Source of the DNA: Voacanga thouarsii
Taxonomy: Eukaryota; Streptophyta; Magnoliopsida; Gentianales; Apocynaceae
NCBI GenBank assembly: GCA_026120185.1
Contig: JANUWF010001224.1
Coordinates: forward strand, 1,426,001 to 1,490,000
Direction: 5' to 3'
DNA: 64,000 bases
Position 1 is the first letter of the stretch. Every line of letters begins with the position of its first letter. The notes below the pieces were generated by a model. That model worked only from the letters and a program-made list of their open reading frames with translations, searched no databases and was not told where the DNA came from. The position numbers were made by a program, and so were the translations under genes. This document shows positions 35,831 to 48,426 of this stretch, piece after piece.

Positions 35831-36498
35831 TTGCAAAGTCTAATCTATACTCTCATGTATCTTTTCTACTTCACAAGTTATTCTTACTCTTTTGATGAAT
35901 ACAAGGATCACTACTCGGTAATCTTCCCATTCTTTAGCCTCTCTTGTGTAGTGAGTTTTTTCTCTCACTCTATGTGTTGTGTGTTGTTTACAATTGAATG
36001 CTATTAGTTGTATATAGAGATCCCTTAGAAAAGACCTATAATCATTTGGAAACTGGCTTCTACTCAAAATTAACTACTTCGAGCTCATCCATTAAGTTTT
36101 GAGAAAGTTTTGCACCTCTTTGGAAGTTTTATCCTTATCTTCTTAAGATAAAGTCTTATATTTGGTCATATAGTAAACTCCATTTACAAATATATGCTAG
36201 CTTATGCACTATGTACTAGATTTTTAGTCCATCTATTTCATCTGGCCGAAGCACGTTATATTTAGCTCATGCATACCTAGCTAAGTTTATCTTCCTCGTA
36301 TAACTCTCAATCATCTTTAAAAAAAAATAGATAAAAGTTTGGAGTTGAACTGTCATCCTTGCTTTTTGCCTACATAGGCAATTTGTACATTCCAACACCA
36401 ACATATATTGTAGGTTCTTTAATCAAAATCCTAGTACCAACATCCTATAGCTAAACACTATAGTTATGATTATGTCCATCTATTAGTCTTTTAGCGTG
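35831..36498. other. Unassigned AT-rich sequence
   Basis: No gene or clear repeat was found. The open frame at 35840-36067 (minus) has no recognisable family. Its Glu/Arg-rich sequence could be LTR leader. Confidence 0.4.
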
Positions 36499-37035
36499 AT
36501 ATTTCGATTCTACATGAGATTTCGATAATAAGTTCAAATGGTATATAAGGATGAATCTAAATACTTATTGTTAATTTGAGATATCCATTTTGGCCTAATG
36601 AGTATAGCGGCTAAGTAGTTGATCGTGGGTGCAGTCAGGCCCATTTTTACCTTTCTGGATCTATGGGCATAAAGTGTGACATTTGATATTAGAATAGATA
36701 ACTAGCCTCTAGAATGAGAACTAAGTGCTACATCGTATGCAATGGAAGCCACCTCTAGAATCTCATACCGCCTAGTTAGTCCTGGGTTTAGACTATAAGT
36801 TTGGGCCCAATGAGGGTGCTTGGACCTAAAGGAGATGTGTATTTGATATCCTGATCCCGCATAGGATTCTAATGATAAGTCTGAATAGTATATAAGGATA
36901 GGTCTAAGTACCTATTGTCAACTTGGGATATTTATTTTAGTTCAGTGAAGATGGCGACCAAATAGTTAACATTAGATGCTGCTAGGCCCATTATCTCAAT
37001 CTCGGACCCATAAGTATGGGGTGTGATAAATAGCC
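36499..37035 (+). repeat. Diverged direct repeat, period 347 bp
   Basis: Segments 36499-36690 and about 36856-37035 are diverged copies (shared TATATAAGGAT..., CTTATTGT.AA.TTG.GATAT, GTAGTT..., GGCCCAT, GTGTGA). The second copy is cut by the solo-LTR unit starting at 37051. It probably comes from an older element. Confidence 0.75.
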
Positions 37036-37952
37036 TTTGGCATATGGGTGCGATATATAAATTTTAGGTGTATAAAAATCATTAAATTTAAATCCATCTC
37101 TAGCCAAATTTTAATTAAAATACTAATTCCAAATTACGCATACAAGCAAGTATACTCATCGCAAGTATAGTATAAGGAATTAACGAGCATCGATCCTTAA
37201 AGGAATAAGTACACACTAATCAGTTTTCATTCATTGTTTAACTGACCTAATAAAGTGATAAGATGATAAAAAGAAAAATAAAAAAATATGTATAACTCAA
37301 TGATGTAGGAATATACAATTTAGACAACCATCCTAGAAGATATGACAATGAATTATTTAGTAACTATCTCAATTAAACTTCATCTTCGTATCATGAAAGA
37401 ATTAAAATAGAATTCAATCATTTCCCAAGTCATAAACTCATTATCCTATGATTAAATTAGCATATTTTCCAATTAAATCAACATAACCAAAAATATGCAT
37501 TAAACTCATCCTTCAACAATTATCCATATACTCTAGGTGATAATAAATATGAAATTAGCCAATAACCCTATACTCTAGGCGAAATTAACTAATTTTTTAT
37601 TACTTCGGTTCTTTGTCTTAACTTCATTTGTTAAGAAATAACAAATATAAAATTAATGAAATTAAACTAACTTCTAACATCGTTTCCCAAATTAATTAGT
37701 AGCAAATATAACTTCATCAACTCTTCCATAATTACAAGTAATCAAACACCAAGAACGATAAAAAATTGATCAAATAGCTAAATTAATCCAAAAACTATAA
37801 ATCCCAAAATAATGTCAAATTACAGTGAAAACATTAATTAGTACATCATTATTCTAGGAAAAAAAATAAAGATAAAAAAAAGAACTCATAGATAAGCCCT
37901 CATTCTTCTCTTTGAAAACCTTTTTGAATAATGTCCCTTGATTAATGAATCT

Positions 37953-39657
37953 TGTAACACTCCACAACCTATGCCCCTATTAGGGCTGGGGATGTCGCCC
38001 TGTTCACAGGACAAGGGGTCTTTATAACTAGGACACACAAAATAAATGAAAGGAATAGTTCAAAATTAAAATTATTACAACCTAAGCAATACATGAACAA
38101 GTTCCAAAAATAAATCACTACTAAAGTCTCTCAAATGAAATATATAGGAAAAATAACAACAAGTCTTCAAAACATAGGCCATTCTTTAGTTAATAACCTT
38201 CACTGCAGGATCGACCTAAAAACATGGTATAAAAGGTGGTGAGACATAAATCTCAGTAAGCCCGTGTGTGCTTTATGTGTTTCTAGTAAAACAATTCATA
38301 TATGCAAGTTATGAAATTTTCATAAAAGAAAGTGCTAGCAAGCATCAAATAAATTTCACAAACGAAAAATGGTGTTTTCCTTTCCAAAACTTACATGTAT
38401 ACAATAAATACAACCACTCAAAAGAAGCAGATATGGCACCACACTTTGTGCACCATGAAAATATAACAATCAGAATACCACACTTTGTGCATACTGACAC
38501 AAGGTAGGTGTACGGCCTACCAGGTGAAATATTCTTCCATCTCTACACCCAAACATACCGGTTGTCCACTCCGAAAATACACAATCCACTTGACTGAACT
38601 TGCTATCTCGAACGAATATGACCTACAAGACTGGCATCCTATCCGAGGATGACTCACCCCTCAGAGGTGGCCACTTATTGAGAGACTTATCCTAAGCATT
38701 CAAAGATTAGCCCTAGTAGTCTACCCTTATTGAGTATTCAATATTATTTGTCCCATTTGGGAGAAGAAAGATCATACAATGATTTACTTAGAAATAACAA
38801 TTATAGTTTCTAAAATTCTTGCCAAAGTTAGGTTTTTAAGAAAAGTTTAGCGTTTTGTGTAAAATTATTTGTTTAACCTTAAATGGTTTGCTTGACTAAA
38901 ACGAAAAGGAAAATTGTCCATAATTATCTTTATAGTACAAATACTTGTATATATTGGGTTTGACTTGCCACGATGACTTTGGCCTTTAAAAGGTTTCATA
39001 TAGGAACTTACCTAATTTTTTACTCTTATTGAGTTCAAAAGTCTTCCAAGATAGTTCAGGTTAACCTAATCCCGCTTAGGGTAAACATAAGGTATAAGAT
39101 AACATTCAGACCATATCTGCCTTAAATAAATAACTCCTAGTTCAACTAGCCACAACAATAACTAACCATGACTGCAATATCTTAAGCTTTAATACTAGTT
39201 GATAAAGTATTTTATAAAATAAAATTAGCTAGATAAGTTAAAATAATTGGGTGTTATAAAATAATTAATAATAAATTATAGTTTCAAATAATAAATAATG
39301 AGTAATATTGCTAATAAATAAAATTAGTATTAAATAATGGATAATAATAAATCCTAAATGATATTGGTAATAAGTAATATTTAAATAGTATTATTATAGA
39401 TAATAAATTATACTTAATTTTAATTAATAATTAATAGATAATAAATAACCAATAAAATTAATAATAAACGAATTATACTTATTTTTTAATTAATAAATAA
39501 TAAATAAATTTTAATATAAATAATATTTATGAGTGTAGACAAAAGTTTTAGTAAGGCTAACTAATATTATTAATATGGTCTACAAAGTCATTTGATATTA
39601 ATTAATTCTAATATTTTATTATTTATATTTAATAAAAATATTTTATTTATTTAACTA

Positions 39658-39697
<40 letters not shown>

Positions 39698-42295
39698 TTA
39701 AATAATCTTCTATGTCAACCCTACATAATGTTTTTCGAATTTTGTAGATTAAATTGAATAATAGTACTAATTAAATTAATAGTAATAATGATAGTAAGAA
39801 TAATTTTAGAATTAATAAAAATAGTTCTTACAATAATTTCCTATTGCTAGAGAAGATCCATGAACATACTCTTACATACAAGGATACAACAAATAACATG
39901 TTAATCTATTCATGAACACATACTTGAATTAACATATACTACAACATGGATGATCTTCTACTAGGTATAATATTATCTATGGCTTTATTAAAAAATAATA
40001 TCATGAAGGCCTAATCAACAATGGTGACATAATGTCTAACATGCATCAAAACATCAATAAATCTCCTTAATCATAATGAACATAGAGTGATTCTAAAGCA
40101 AAATCCATAAGGTACAACATTCATTACAATTCTCATGTCTTAATTCCATTCCCTTCATTCACATACATATCCTCAACCGCTATTTTATTCAATCATCCTA
40201 TTAACATCTAAGAGTCATGATTTGGAGAAGTAAAGAGGAGATTAAGAAAGAAATACTTGATTGATGCTCGCTTGGTGAAGGGTTCACCTAGCTTAATGAA
40301 GATCCGTGGATGCTTGATGGCTTTTTAGTGATCCGAAAATAGTCCATTGTTGGTCATCAACATTTCAACCAAGAGAGAGGGAAAGAGTGAGAGAGGAATG
40401 AATAAGAGTAGATGAGAAGAGTAAAAGTTGAATAAAAGGAGAAGAACAAAAAGATTGTTCTTATTTTACCTTTTTGGTGTTCTTCGAATCTTCAACAACA
40501 AATGGTAGTTTGATCCATTCAAAAGTTTAACTTTGTATGTTTTGGTGTTATAAAGTGTAGCAATGAAGAATATAAGTTGAATATTAATGGTTTAGAGTGT
40601 TTGGGAGTGATTGGAGGTGTTTAGGAGTGGGCTTAAAGATGTGAAGTATGCGTTTTTTGTATTCTTGAGAGAGTTTGAGAGGAGATTAATTTTGTGTGTG
40701 CTTGTGAGTGTGATGGCTGAATGGCTTACCCTAGGAAGATCTTTTGGTTATCCAAGAATGAGAGAGAGAGTTTCAGATTTTTTTAAAATTCGAATTGAGA
40801 GAAAAGTGGAGTTGCTTGAGGTATATGATTGGGTAATGGTGTTTGCTCTTGGAAGGTTTCTTGTCCTTCAATGGTGTATGGTTAGACTAGCCATGTTTCA
40901 ACCAAAGGATTGAGGGTTGTTTCAGATTAAGGCTAGCCGAAAATAGCTATGAAATGGTAGAGGATTTTCTGATTTTATCAATTAGCTAAAGGAGTGTTTT
41001 AATGGAGCAAAATCTGAAATTTTAATTTGAAGTTTGAACAAGTTTGGATAGAGTGAAGATATGAGCTTTTTGAACTATGATAATGGAGTCTTATTTCTTA
41101 AGGTTAGTGGAGAAGCCAAGATATTCAGTTCATGGCTGTACAAGGGCCGAAATTTAGTGAGGTTTGCTGAAGAATTTCGGCCTTAGCATTGAAGAGGTAA
41201 AGCTGAAAAAAAAATTCCTGAAATTGAAGCTCAAGAACACTTGGAATTGAAATGGTTTTGGTGCAGAATTTTTGGTCCACTTGAGCATGATTTTGCAGCT
41301 GGATTTTAAGGATGTTTGAAGGTCTTTTAATGGTGATTTTCCAGCCTTCATCTTGAAGAAAAACAGAAGAAGTTCCAGCTATTCATATATTCTAACGGGT
41401 GGCTTCAATTTCATGTTCAATGTTGCTAATTTTCTGTAAAAAAATTCTGGTTTGACATTATTTGTAAAGCTACGAAAATTCAAGGTATTCCAGCCTTCTT
41501 CCTCCCACAAGATAGTTGGTTTTCTTGCAAGAATTGGGTAGGAAAGCTTGCTGCAATTTTCAAAAACAGCCTTGAAGGAAATTTAAAATTTTTTTTCAGA
41601 TTTTAAACTAAAACATGAACAAGATGAAGATGGAGTTTTCAAGGAATAGCTATGGTATTTTTATTAGAACCTCTACCTGTTTTTCCTCCTTACTTTCGGC
41701 CATCTCTATCCCATAAGAGTTGAGGTTTTTGAAATTCTAAGCTAGAGAATTATCTCAGAATTTTTATGATTAAAAATGGATTAAAAAATTAAGAGTAGTT
41801 TAAATTTCAAAGATGTTAAGACAAGGCTAGCAAAATTAATAGGGACAAGAATTCTTTTTAGGATAAGACCACATGGTCAAGACATTACCATTGTGTCTTC
41901 CTTAAGACGACATTCCTATCTTTAAGGAATGTAAGAAAAGGAAAATTCAAACATTGGTTAAGATAAATATGAATAAAACTTAAGTGATGGGATTTAAACT
42001 CAAGACCTTATAAATTAATTCACAAAGCTCTAACCACTTAACCACACTAACTCTTATTTTTATTTTCTCAACCAAATATTCTTCTTGTTTAAACCTCAAG
42101 CCATCTTCCTATTCCGACCCCCGAGCAAAATTACCATATTACCCTTTCTACTCAACAAGCACAAATAAAGCATATCACTTATAAACCCCAATTCTAAAGC
42201 ACATAAAAATCATTCAAATGATATATTTTATGTATGATGACATGATATGCATTCCATCCCTCTTACTCTAGGGTAGGTATAGGTGGGGTTTCACA
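37953..42295 (+). mobile_element. 4.34-kb LTR-like insertion in copy 2
   Basis: It starts TGTAACACTCCACAACCTA, ends TAGGTGGGGTTTCACA, and is flanked by exact AATCT (37948-37952 and 42296-42300). It has no recognisable coding region. Open frames at 38268-38507, 40611-40913 and 42473-42712 (the last lies beyond it) have no family match. A TATA-like GGTATAAAAGG occurs at 38224-38234. The size and ends fit the long solo LTR of a gypsy element (Tekay/Del-like LTRs are this long), though a LARD-type element cannot be excluded. Confidence 0.8.
39658..39697 (+). repeat. TAA trinucleotide microsatellite
   Basis: An uninterrupted run of about 13 TAA units in the 4.34-kb insertion. Confidence 0.95.
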
Positions 42296-42795
42296 AATCT
42301 CCTCTTCTTGTGATTGATTGAATACTTTAATCTTTGCATTCACACCTTTGTCTTGTGTTTTTCGTATTTAAATAGGCTCCCAAGAGGTAAAAATTCATTC
42401 TCTAAGAGTTTTGAGCTGAGTAGAGATTGCGAAATACTAAAACTCTTAGAAAATTACCAAATCCACAGGTGAATGGAAAAGTTCACCGATATTAGGCAGA
42501 CTAGGTCCGGCTCCATTTGGCCATGCTTTGCTCAGCCTGATCGTGCTATTTTTTTTTATTTTTATGAAGTTTCACCTATTTCTCTAGAATGGGGCCAGCG
42601 TCGGCCGTGCTTTGAAGGCGACGGAATTTTTCGTTGTTTCGTCGTTTTCTACAGTAAAAAGCCAAAACACCTTTTCAAGGGTAAAATATCAAATAGGAAT
42701 GAATATGCCTAATTATTACACCAAATATATCACAAAACATCCTCAAATAACTACAAAAAGATAGATCAAATTTACCCTTATCAGGGTGATCCAAG

Positions 42796-44395
42796 TATTA
42801 GATTTCAATCATGCAATATTATATATGTGCAACAGAAAATTAAAACAAAATGCACTCAAAGATTCACTTGTATAAAATTAGGGTCAAGAGAAAGAAGAAA
42901 ATTTCTGTTACTTGAAAAACGCAGCATTTAAAATTTTTTGTCCCTGTGAAATTCCTCAAAAAATTTGTTCAAGCCTTAAACCATCAAAATTCCAAGAATA
43001 GGAATTTCTCTAATAGTATCCATACGAGGACGTACTCAAGAAACTATCACGAAGAATTATGTGCTAGTAGAATACTTGCGCCTATGGGAATTTTAATATC
43101 GGATGAGAAGAAACAAAAGAAAAAAGGGTTTCTGTATTAATTAATTCTTTCACAAAAGGGCGACGGCTTCTATCTCTTTTTATCTAGAAAAACAATTGCC
43201 TTTATAAAGAAAGAAAAACACTGTGTCTCTTTTCTTTCCTAAACCTTTTAGGAAATCAATATAACAGAGCCCAATTTTCCTTTTTCCATTATGTTTCAAA
43301 AAATTTCAATTAGGTCCTAGAATTGAAACAAGTTTATAATTCACCAACAAAGGATTTAATAATTGAAACCTCACCCAACTAATTATAATACTTTATAATT
43401 AGCCAATAATAATTAATTTTTCGCACACATTAACTTACAATATTATCATATAATATCTTGGGTACCAATTCCTCATTATGTGTGATCTATTAGGTTTTCT
43501 AGTCTATTGGTAGTAAAATATGAATTAATTCTAATCACTATAGAATTAATAAGCTTTAGTAATTAGAATTAACTTATTAATTCTAATTGGAGTATGAAAT
43601 TAATGCCAACTCCCACTAGAATATAATGAATTCTAGCTCGAATTATTAATTCTTATTCTAGAATCCATTACTCAACATGTGTATCATTTGGAACTTTTTC
43701 CAACACATAGTTCCCTTAAACAAAGACTTCTTGAGTAATGATTCCCTACAAGTGGTCGTGATATATACGCCCATACTATTTGAAGTGATGAATCTATTAT
43801 TAATTCTCTCAACTACTTTCGTTTACTTTACATTGTACCCAATATCTATCGCATAGGCGGCCCCAATAAGACTCCAAATATTAGAATCAAAGTATAATGT
43901 TTAGTAGACAAACTACTTTTGAGATCTAAAACTAAGGATACTTGTACATTTGTTATAATAAGATTCTATCACTGACATTAAATAGTTATCCATGCAATTA
44001 TCTCACAGTTAGGTCATCCAATGTACTTATTCAAGTAACAAATATTTACGTGTTAACTTTGAGTATCATAATACTCACGGATGTGAAAACCACCACTTGA
44101 TTCTATCAAAAAGTATAACACGTGCTAGTCTTAGCGTATTAATAATGTCTCATCTTATTAATACTATGATTAGGGATTATTTAAGCACAAGAATTACATA
44201 GTATAGTAGAAATCTCACATCATGATCTCTATCACGATTTCCTTAACAATGTATATTGTGCTAAGGATTTTATCTATCAGTTTTATACACGTATGTATAT
44301 GAAACTAAGAAACTAAATAATAAAGAATGCCTTTGTTAAATAAATTTGCAAAAAACATTGTGCAAATGGATTGGTTCTAGGACATAACCCTAACA
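42796..44395 (-). repeat. 3' LTR of copia F (1600 bp)
   Basis: It aligns with 48427-50220 (shared GTATCCATACGAGGACGTACTC). On the minus strand it starts TGTTAGGGTTATGTCC after the tract GCAAGTGGAAGA. The far end reads TATTAG on the plus strand where the partner has TGTAG, so the terminal dinucleotide mutated. It is about 190 bp shorter than its partner. Confidence 0.88.
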
Positions 44396-44439
44396 ATCTT
44401 CCACTTGCATTAAACCTAATTATTCATGCATCGAATACC

Positions 44440-46270
44440 AAATTACTGAATATGACCATTATTTCTTCTAGGTGGTGCCTTAGTAAGTAGATCGGCTATG
44501 TTCTGATTAGTGGGAACTCTCTCTATCTTTATATATTTCCTCTCAATGATTTTACAAATCAAATGCTAGTGCCTAAGTATATGCTTGGATCATTAATGAG
44601 ACTGTAGTTCCTTTGCTTGTGCAATGACTCTATTATTATTACAATACAAAGGTATTGGATGAATAATGGTAGATACCATTCTTAGTTCCGTTGTGAACTT
44701 CTTGATCCACACCGCCTTCTTAGCTGCTTCAAAAGACACTATGTACTCAGCTTCAGTGGTTGAGTTAGCAATTGTGTCTTATTTGGAATTTTTCCAACTA
44801 ATTGCCCTACCACCAAAAGTGAACATGTAGCCAATTAGGATTTATAGTCATCCTTATCAAATTGGAAACTGGCATTAGTATATCCTTTAACTTATAAGTC
44901 ACCTTCTCCATTTACCAAGAATATATCCTTAGTTCTTCTTAAGTACTTAAGGATATTCTTGGCAACCACTCAATGATCTTCTCCAAGGTTAGATTGGTAT
45001 CTTCTTATCAAGCTAAGAGCATAAGATACATCAGGCCTAGTATATATTATAGTATATATGATAGATCTAATTGCCAAAACATATAGTATTCTACTCATAT
45101 GATCCCTTTTATCTTATGTTTTAAGATACATAGATTTTGAAATGCTTATCTCATGAGTTATGGGTAAAAATTCCCTTTTGGATTGATCCATACTAAACAT
45201 CTTTTGTACTTTGTCTATATAGGTAGACTGTGAAAGACCAAGCATCTTCTTCGATCTATATTTATAGATCCTTATTCTTAGTATATAAGTTGTTTCTCCA
45301 AGGTCTTTTATGAAAAATTTCTTAGATAACCAAATCTTAATGGATTGAAGAGTAGATATATCATTTTTTATTTGCAATATGTCATCTACATATGGTAATA
45401 GGAAAACAATTACACCCCTACTAACCTTCTTATACAAACTAAGTTCATACATATTTTTTTGTGAAATCAAATTCTTTAATTGTTTTATCAAAACAAATGT
45501 CCAAACTCCTAGAAATTTGCTTTAGTCCATAAATGGACTTTTGCAACTTACACACTTTAGTATGATCCTTCAATGTAAAACCCCAACTTGTGTCATGTGC
45601 ACTTCATCTGTCAGATTTCTATTAAAGGAAGCTATTTTCATATCTATTTGCCAAATCTCAATTATAATTAGCTACAAGTACTAGAAGTATTCTTATAGAT
45701 TTTAGCATTGCTACAGGTGAAAAAGTTTTGCCATAGTTAGTACCTTATTGTTGTTGATAACCTTTGGCAACCAATCATTCCTTGTAGGTAATCACTTTAT
45801 CATTCATGTTAGTTTTCTTCTGGAAAACCCATGTACACCCTATTAGTTTTATCCTTTAGGTGGATCAACCAAAATAAAAAATTAGTTGTCATATATGGAA
45901 TCCATTTCTGACTTCATAGCCTCAAATAATTTGTCAGATTTTGAACTTTTCAAAACTTCTTTGTAAGTGGTAGGCTCATTTTCTTTTATGAGCAACACGT
46001 CATTGTGGTAAAAAAAAATAAGAAATCCATATCTCTCAGGCGCCAAAGGTGTCCTACTTGACCTATGGGATTCTTGTTTATTTAAATGTTCATCTATCTT
46101 TTCAATAGACTTGAGATCAACTAGTTGATCATTGGGATTCTTTTAGATATCCAAAAAGTAAATATTTATCAAACTTATTTTCTAATTTGTCTAATTTTAT
46201 CCTCTTCATATAAGCAAGACATCTCTAAATTCTCCAGTGAGCTAATTTTAGTCTCTTAACAAAAAAATAA
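44440..46270 (-). pseudogene. Copia F integrase end, RT and RNase H
   Basis: From upstream: an integrase C-terminal block CLAYMKRIKLDKLENKFDKY near 46150-46240; EAMKSEMDS at about 45890-45920, the RT start; the RT palm in 45114-45491 with VIVFLLPYVDDILQI (catalytic YVDD intact) and FFIKDLGETTYILRIRIY; then RNase H with PLYCNNNRVIAQAKELQSH and NIADLLTKAP near 44440-44660. It has many stops and shifts. Confidence 0.87.
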
Positions 46271-46384
46271 CTCATATATGTTAGTATTAACTAACTTTTA
46301 TAGAACTCTATTTAAAATATAAATAGAAATAAATTTTTAGCGGATTCAATCTAACTAACTTTTATAAAGTGGATTCAATCTTGT

Positions 46385-46897
46385 TCATCGGCAGCTCATC
46401 ACAAATTGTGAAAAAATAGTTGGAAAAGATTGAAGAATTAAGTCTATACTTAATTCATGATATATTGTAAACCCAAGTGATCTAAACTTCTCAATCAACA
46501 CCAATATTTTTAGTCCATGAGTTGCTACTGAAGTACCTTCTCCCATCTTACAACAGAATAACTTTTTAGAGATCTCATATATCTGTTCGGACTTGTTCAT
46601 CAATAATTCTCTAAGATAAAAGACAATAATATTAGCATCCATATGCTTATGTTATTTTTGTAACTCAGAGTTCATTGATGCCAACATGATATAAGAAGTT
46701 ATGTTGCTATCCTCTTTATGCTTCTTATAGACATCATACTCATCAGTAGGAGTGTTAACAGTTGGAGCTGGTGCAATAGAAGCATCTAGCACGTAAAGTA
46801 ACTTTTTGAATTTAAGAACGATTCTCAAATTCCTATACCAGTCCAAGAAATTAGATTCATTTAGCTTGTTTGTTTCTAAAATATTACGTAGGTTCAA
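46385..46897 (-). pseudogene. Copia F gag, C-terminally deleted
   Basis: Two frames: 46652-46897 begins MNLRNILETNKLNESNFLDW and contains YIMLASMNSELQK. 46385-46642 continues with KMGEGTSVATHGLKI and SFPTIFSQFVMS. The expected zinc knuckle and protease do not follow. The sequence jumps to integrase. Confidence 0.87.
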
Positions 46898-48414
46898 ATT
46901 TGTTGTTATGATGCAAATGACCTAGATAAAAAATAAGAGACATTAGACAATATATATGCACGTAAAATGCATTTAATTAGCTCTTTAATTTAACGCGTAT
47001 TCATTTCACTATTTTATTCAAATCAATAGCCCCTATTATTGATTTAGAAAAGCCCATTAGAAGCTTTCGCAGTGGACCAGTATCCAAATTTTTTAAGCAT
47101 GACCTTGGGTGTGCTCAACAAACTACTCTTAAGTTCAATAATAGGTATCTAATACCAATTGTATCAAATGTAACTAACAGATCATTAGGTGATTAACATC
47201 TTTTAATCATATAGCATTTAGTACTAACCTAATCTTATCTATAATATTCTTTATGCTTGGGAGTGCCCAATTGGGATAAATATGTTAGTGAAATCCAACT
47301 CATTAATTCGGAGTTAAATTCCATAACTTAACACATGCTCAATGTCGAATAGGCCTGGGTGTACCAAATAATCTAATTTCGAAAAAGAACTCCTAGTCTT
47401 ACTATTTTATTGGAAGGCATTAAAGTTAATATTGTTTGAGGAATTTAATTATTTTAATTAATGGTATCATCGTTTGGCATGCATTATATCAACATAATGA
47501 CAAAATTGTAATAGACTCAATTAACTTGCTTGGTTATGGACATTTCTAAATTAATTTCTTTGAGCCAAGTAGGAAATAAATTTTTATCAAACCTATGTAT
47601 TCATGCATATTTTGAGAAGAAAGTCTTACCATCCTCTCACTTTCTCATTGGCCAGCATCTCCATAATCATGAAAAATAATTTGTATTCCAATATAACCTA
47701 TATAATCTAATTATATAAATTTATAATAAAGAACATCAAGTTATATTCGAGAAGAATTAGATGAGAAGAGAAATTACAAGAGAATTATAGAGAAAAGTAG
47801 GACTCACATACCATACTTATTTAAAATAAAGTAATAAATATGAATGACACAAAATTAATTAAGCAAAAAATAATTGGAAAAATATCCATAACCAAATTAA
47901 CATGCCAAAATGCTCCAATCATAATTCAATATAAAACATTAATCTAAAATCAATATTTTGGAAAATTAATATCGAATTCCAAAATCACAATTTTGAAAAA
48001 AAAAAATTAGTTCCAAAATCAAAATTTGGAAACTTTGTGAATCCAAAAATCAAAATTTTGGAAATACTTTTGGATCCCTTTTGAATTAGGAAAACTTCAT
48101 GTGGATTAAAAGAAAAAAATAATTTTTTAAAAAAAATGAGATAGGCGGCCGAGGGAAGTCCCTAGGCTGTCTCGGGAAGTCTTGGACAGCCTAGGGAGGT
48201 CCTAGGCTTCCTAGACTACCTAAGGAACTCCCTAGGCTACCTAAGTACCCTTTTTTCGTTTTCCCTTCAGTGATTAATATGCGCAAAGAACAAAAACCCA
48301 TTAAATACAAAATTTCTAAAATCAAAACATTTGTAAAACAATTTCACCAACCCAAATATATTTGTGAAACACTTTAAAAAATAATAATAGACCCATAAAA
48401 TACATACAAGATGA
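46898..48414 (-). other. Leader of copia F
   Basis: Untranslated leader of 1.5 kb. At 48142-48245 it holds a GC-rich block of repeated CCTAGGC/GCCTAGG-type palindromic units, unlike the AT-rich rest. C and D leaders carry comparable GC-rich self-complementary blocks. Confidence 0.65.
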
Positions 48415-48425
48415 CTCTGATACCA
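48415..48425 (-). other. Primer-binding site of copia F
   Basis: The minus strand reads TGGTATCAGAG one base from the right LTR, the plant initiator Met tRNA-type site. Confidence 0.86.
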
Positions 48426-48426
48426 C

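Larger units (their letters stand above)
37051..42783 (+). mobile_element. Solo-LTR-like unit, copy 2, itself invaded
   Basis: The unit begins CGATATATAAATTTTAGG (family start TGATGTGT, first base mutated) and ends ACCCTTATCA, with exact duplicates GGGTG at 37046-37050 and 42784-42788. Removing the nested insertion 37953-42300 leaves about 1385 bp, the size of copies 1 and 3. Its first 900 bp align with copy 3 from 51658 and with the reverse complement of copy 1. Confidence 0.87.

Noticed and set aside
40611..40913. 100-codon plus-strand frame
   Set aside because: Inside the 4.34-kb LTR-like insertion; no family resemblance, start context or repeat elsewhere to support it.
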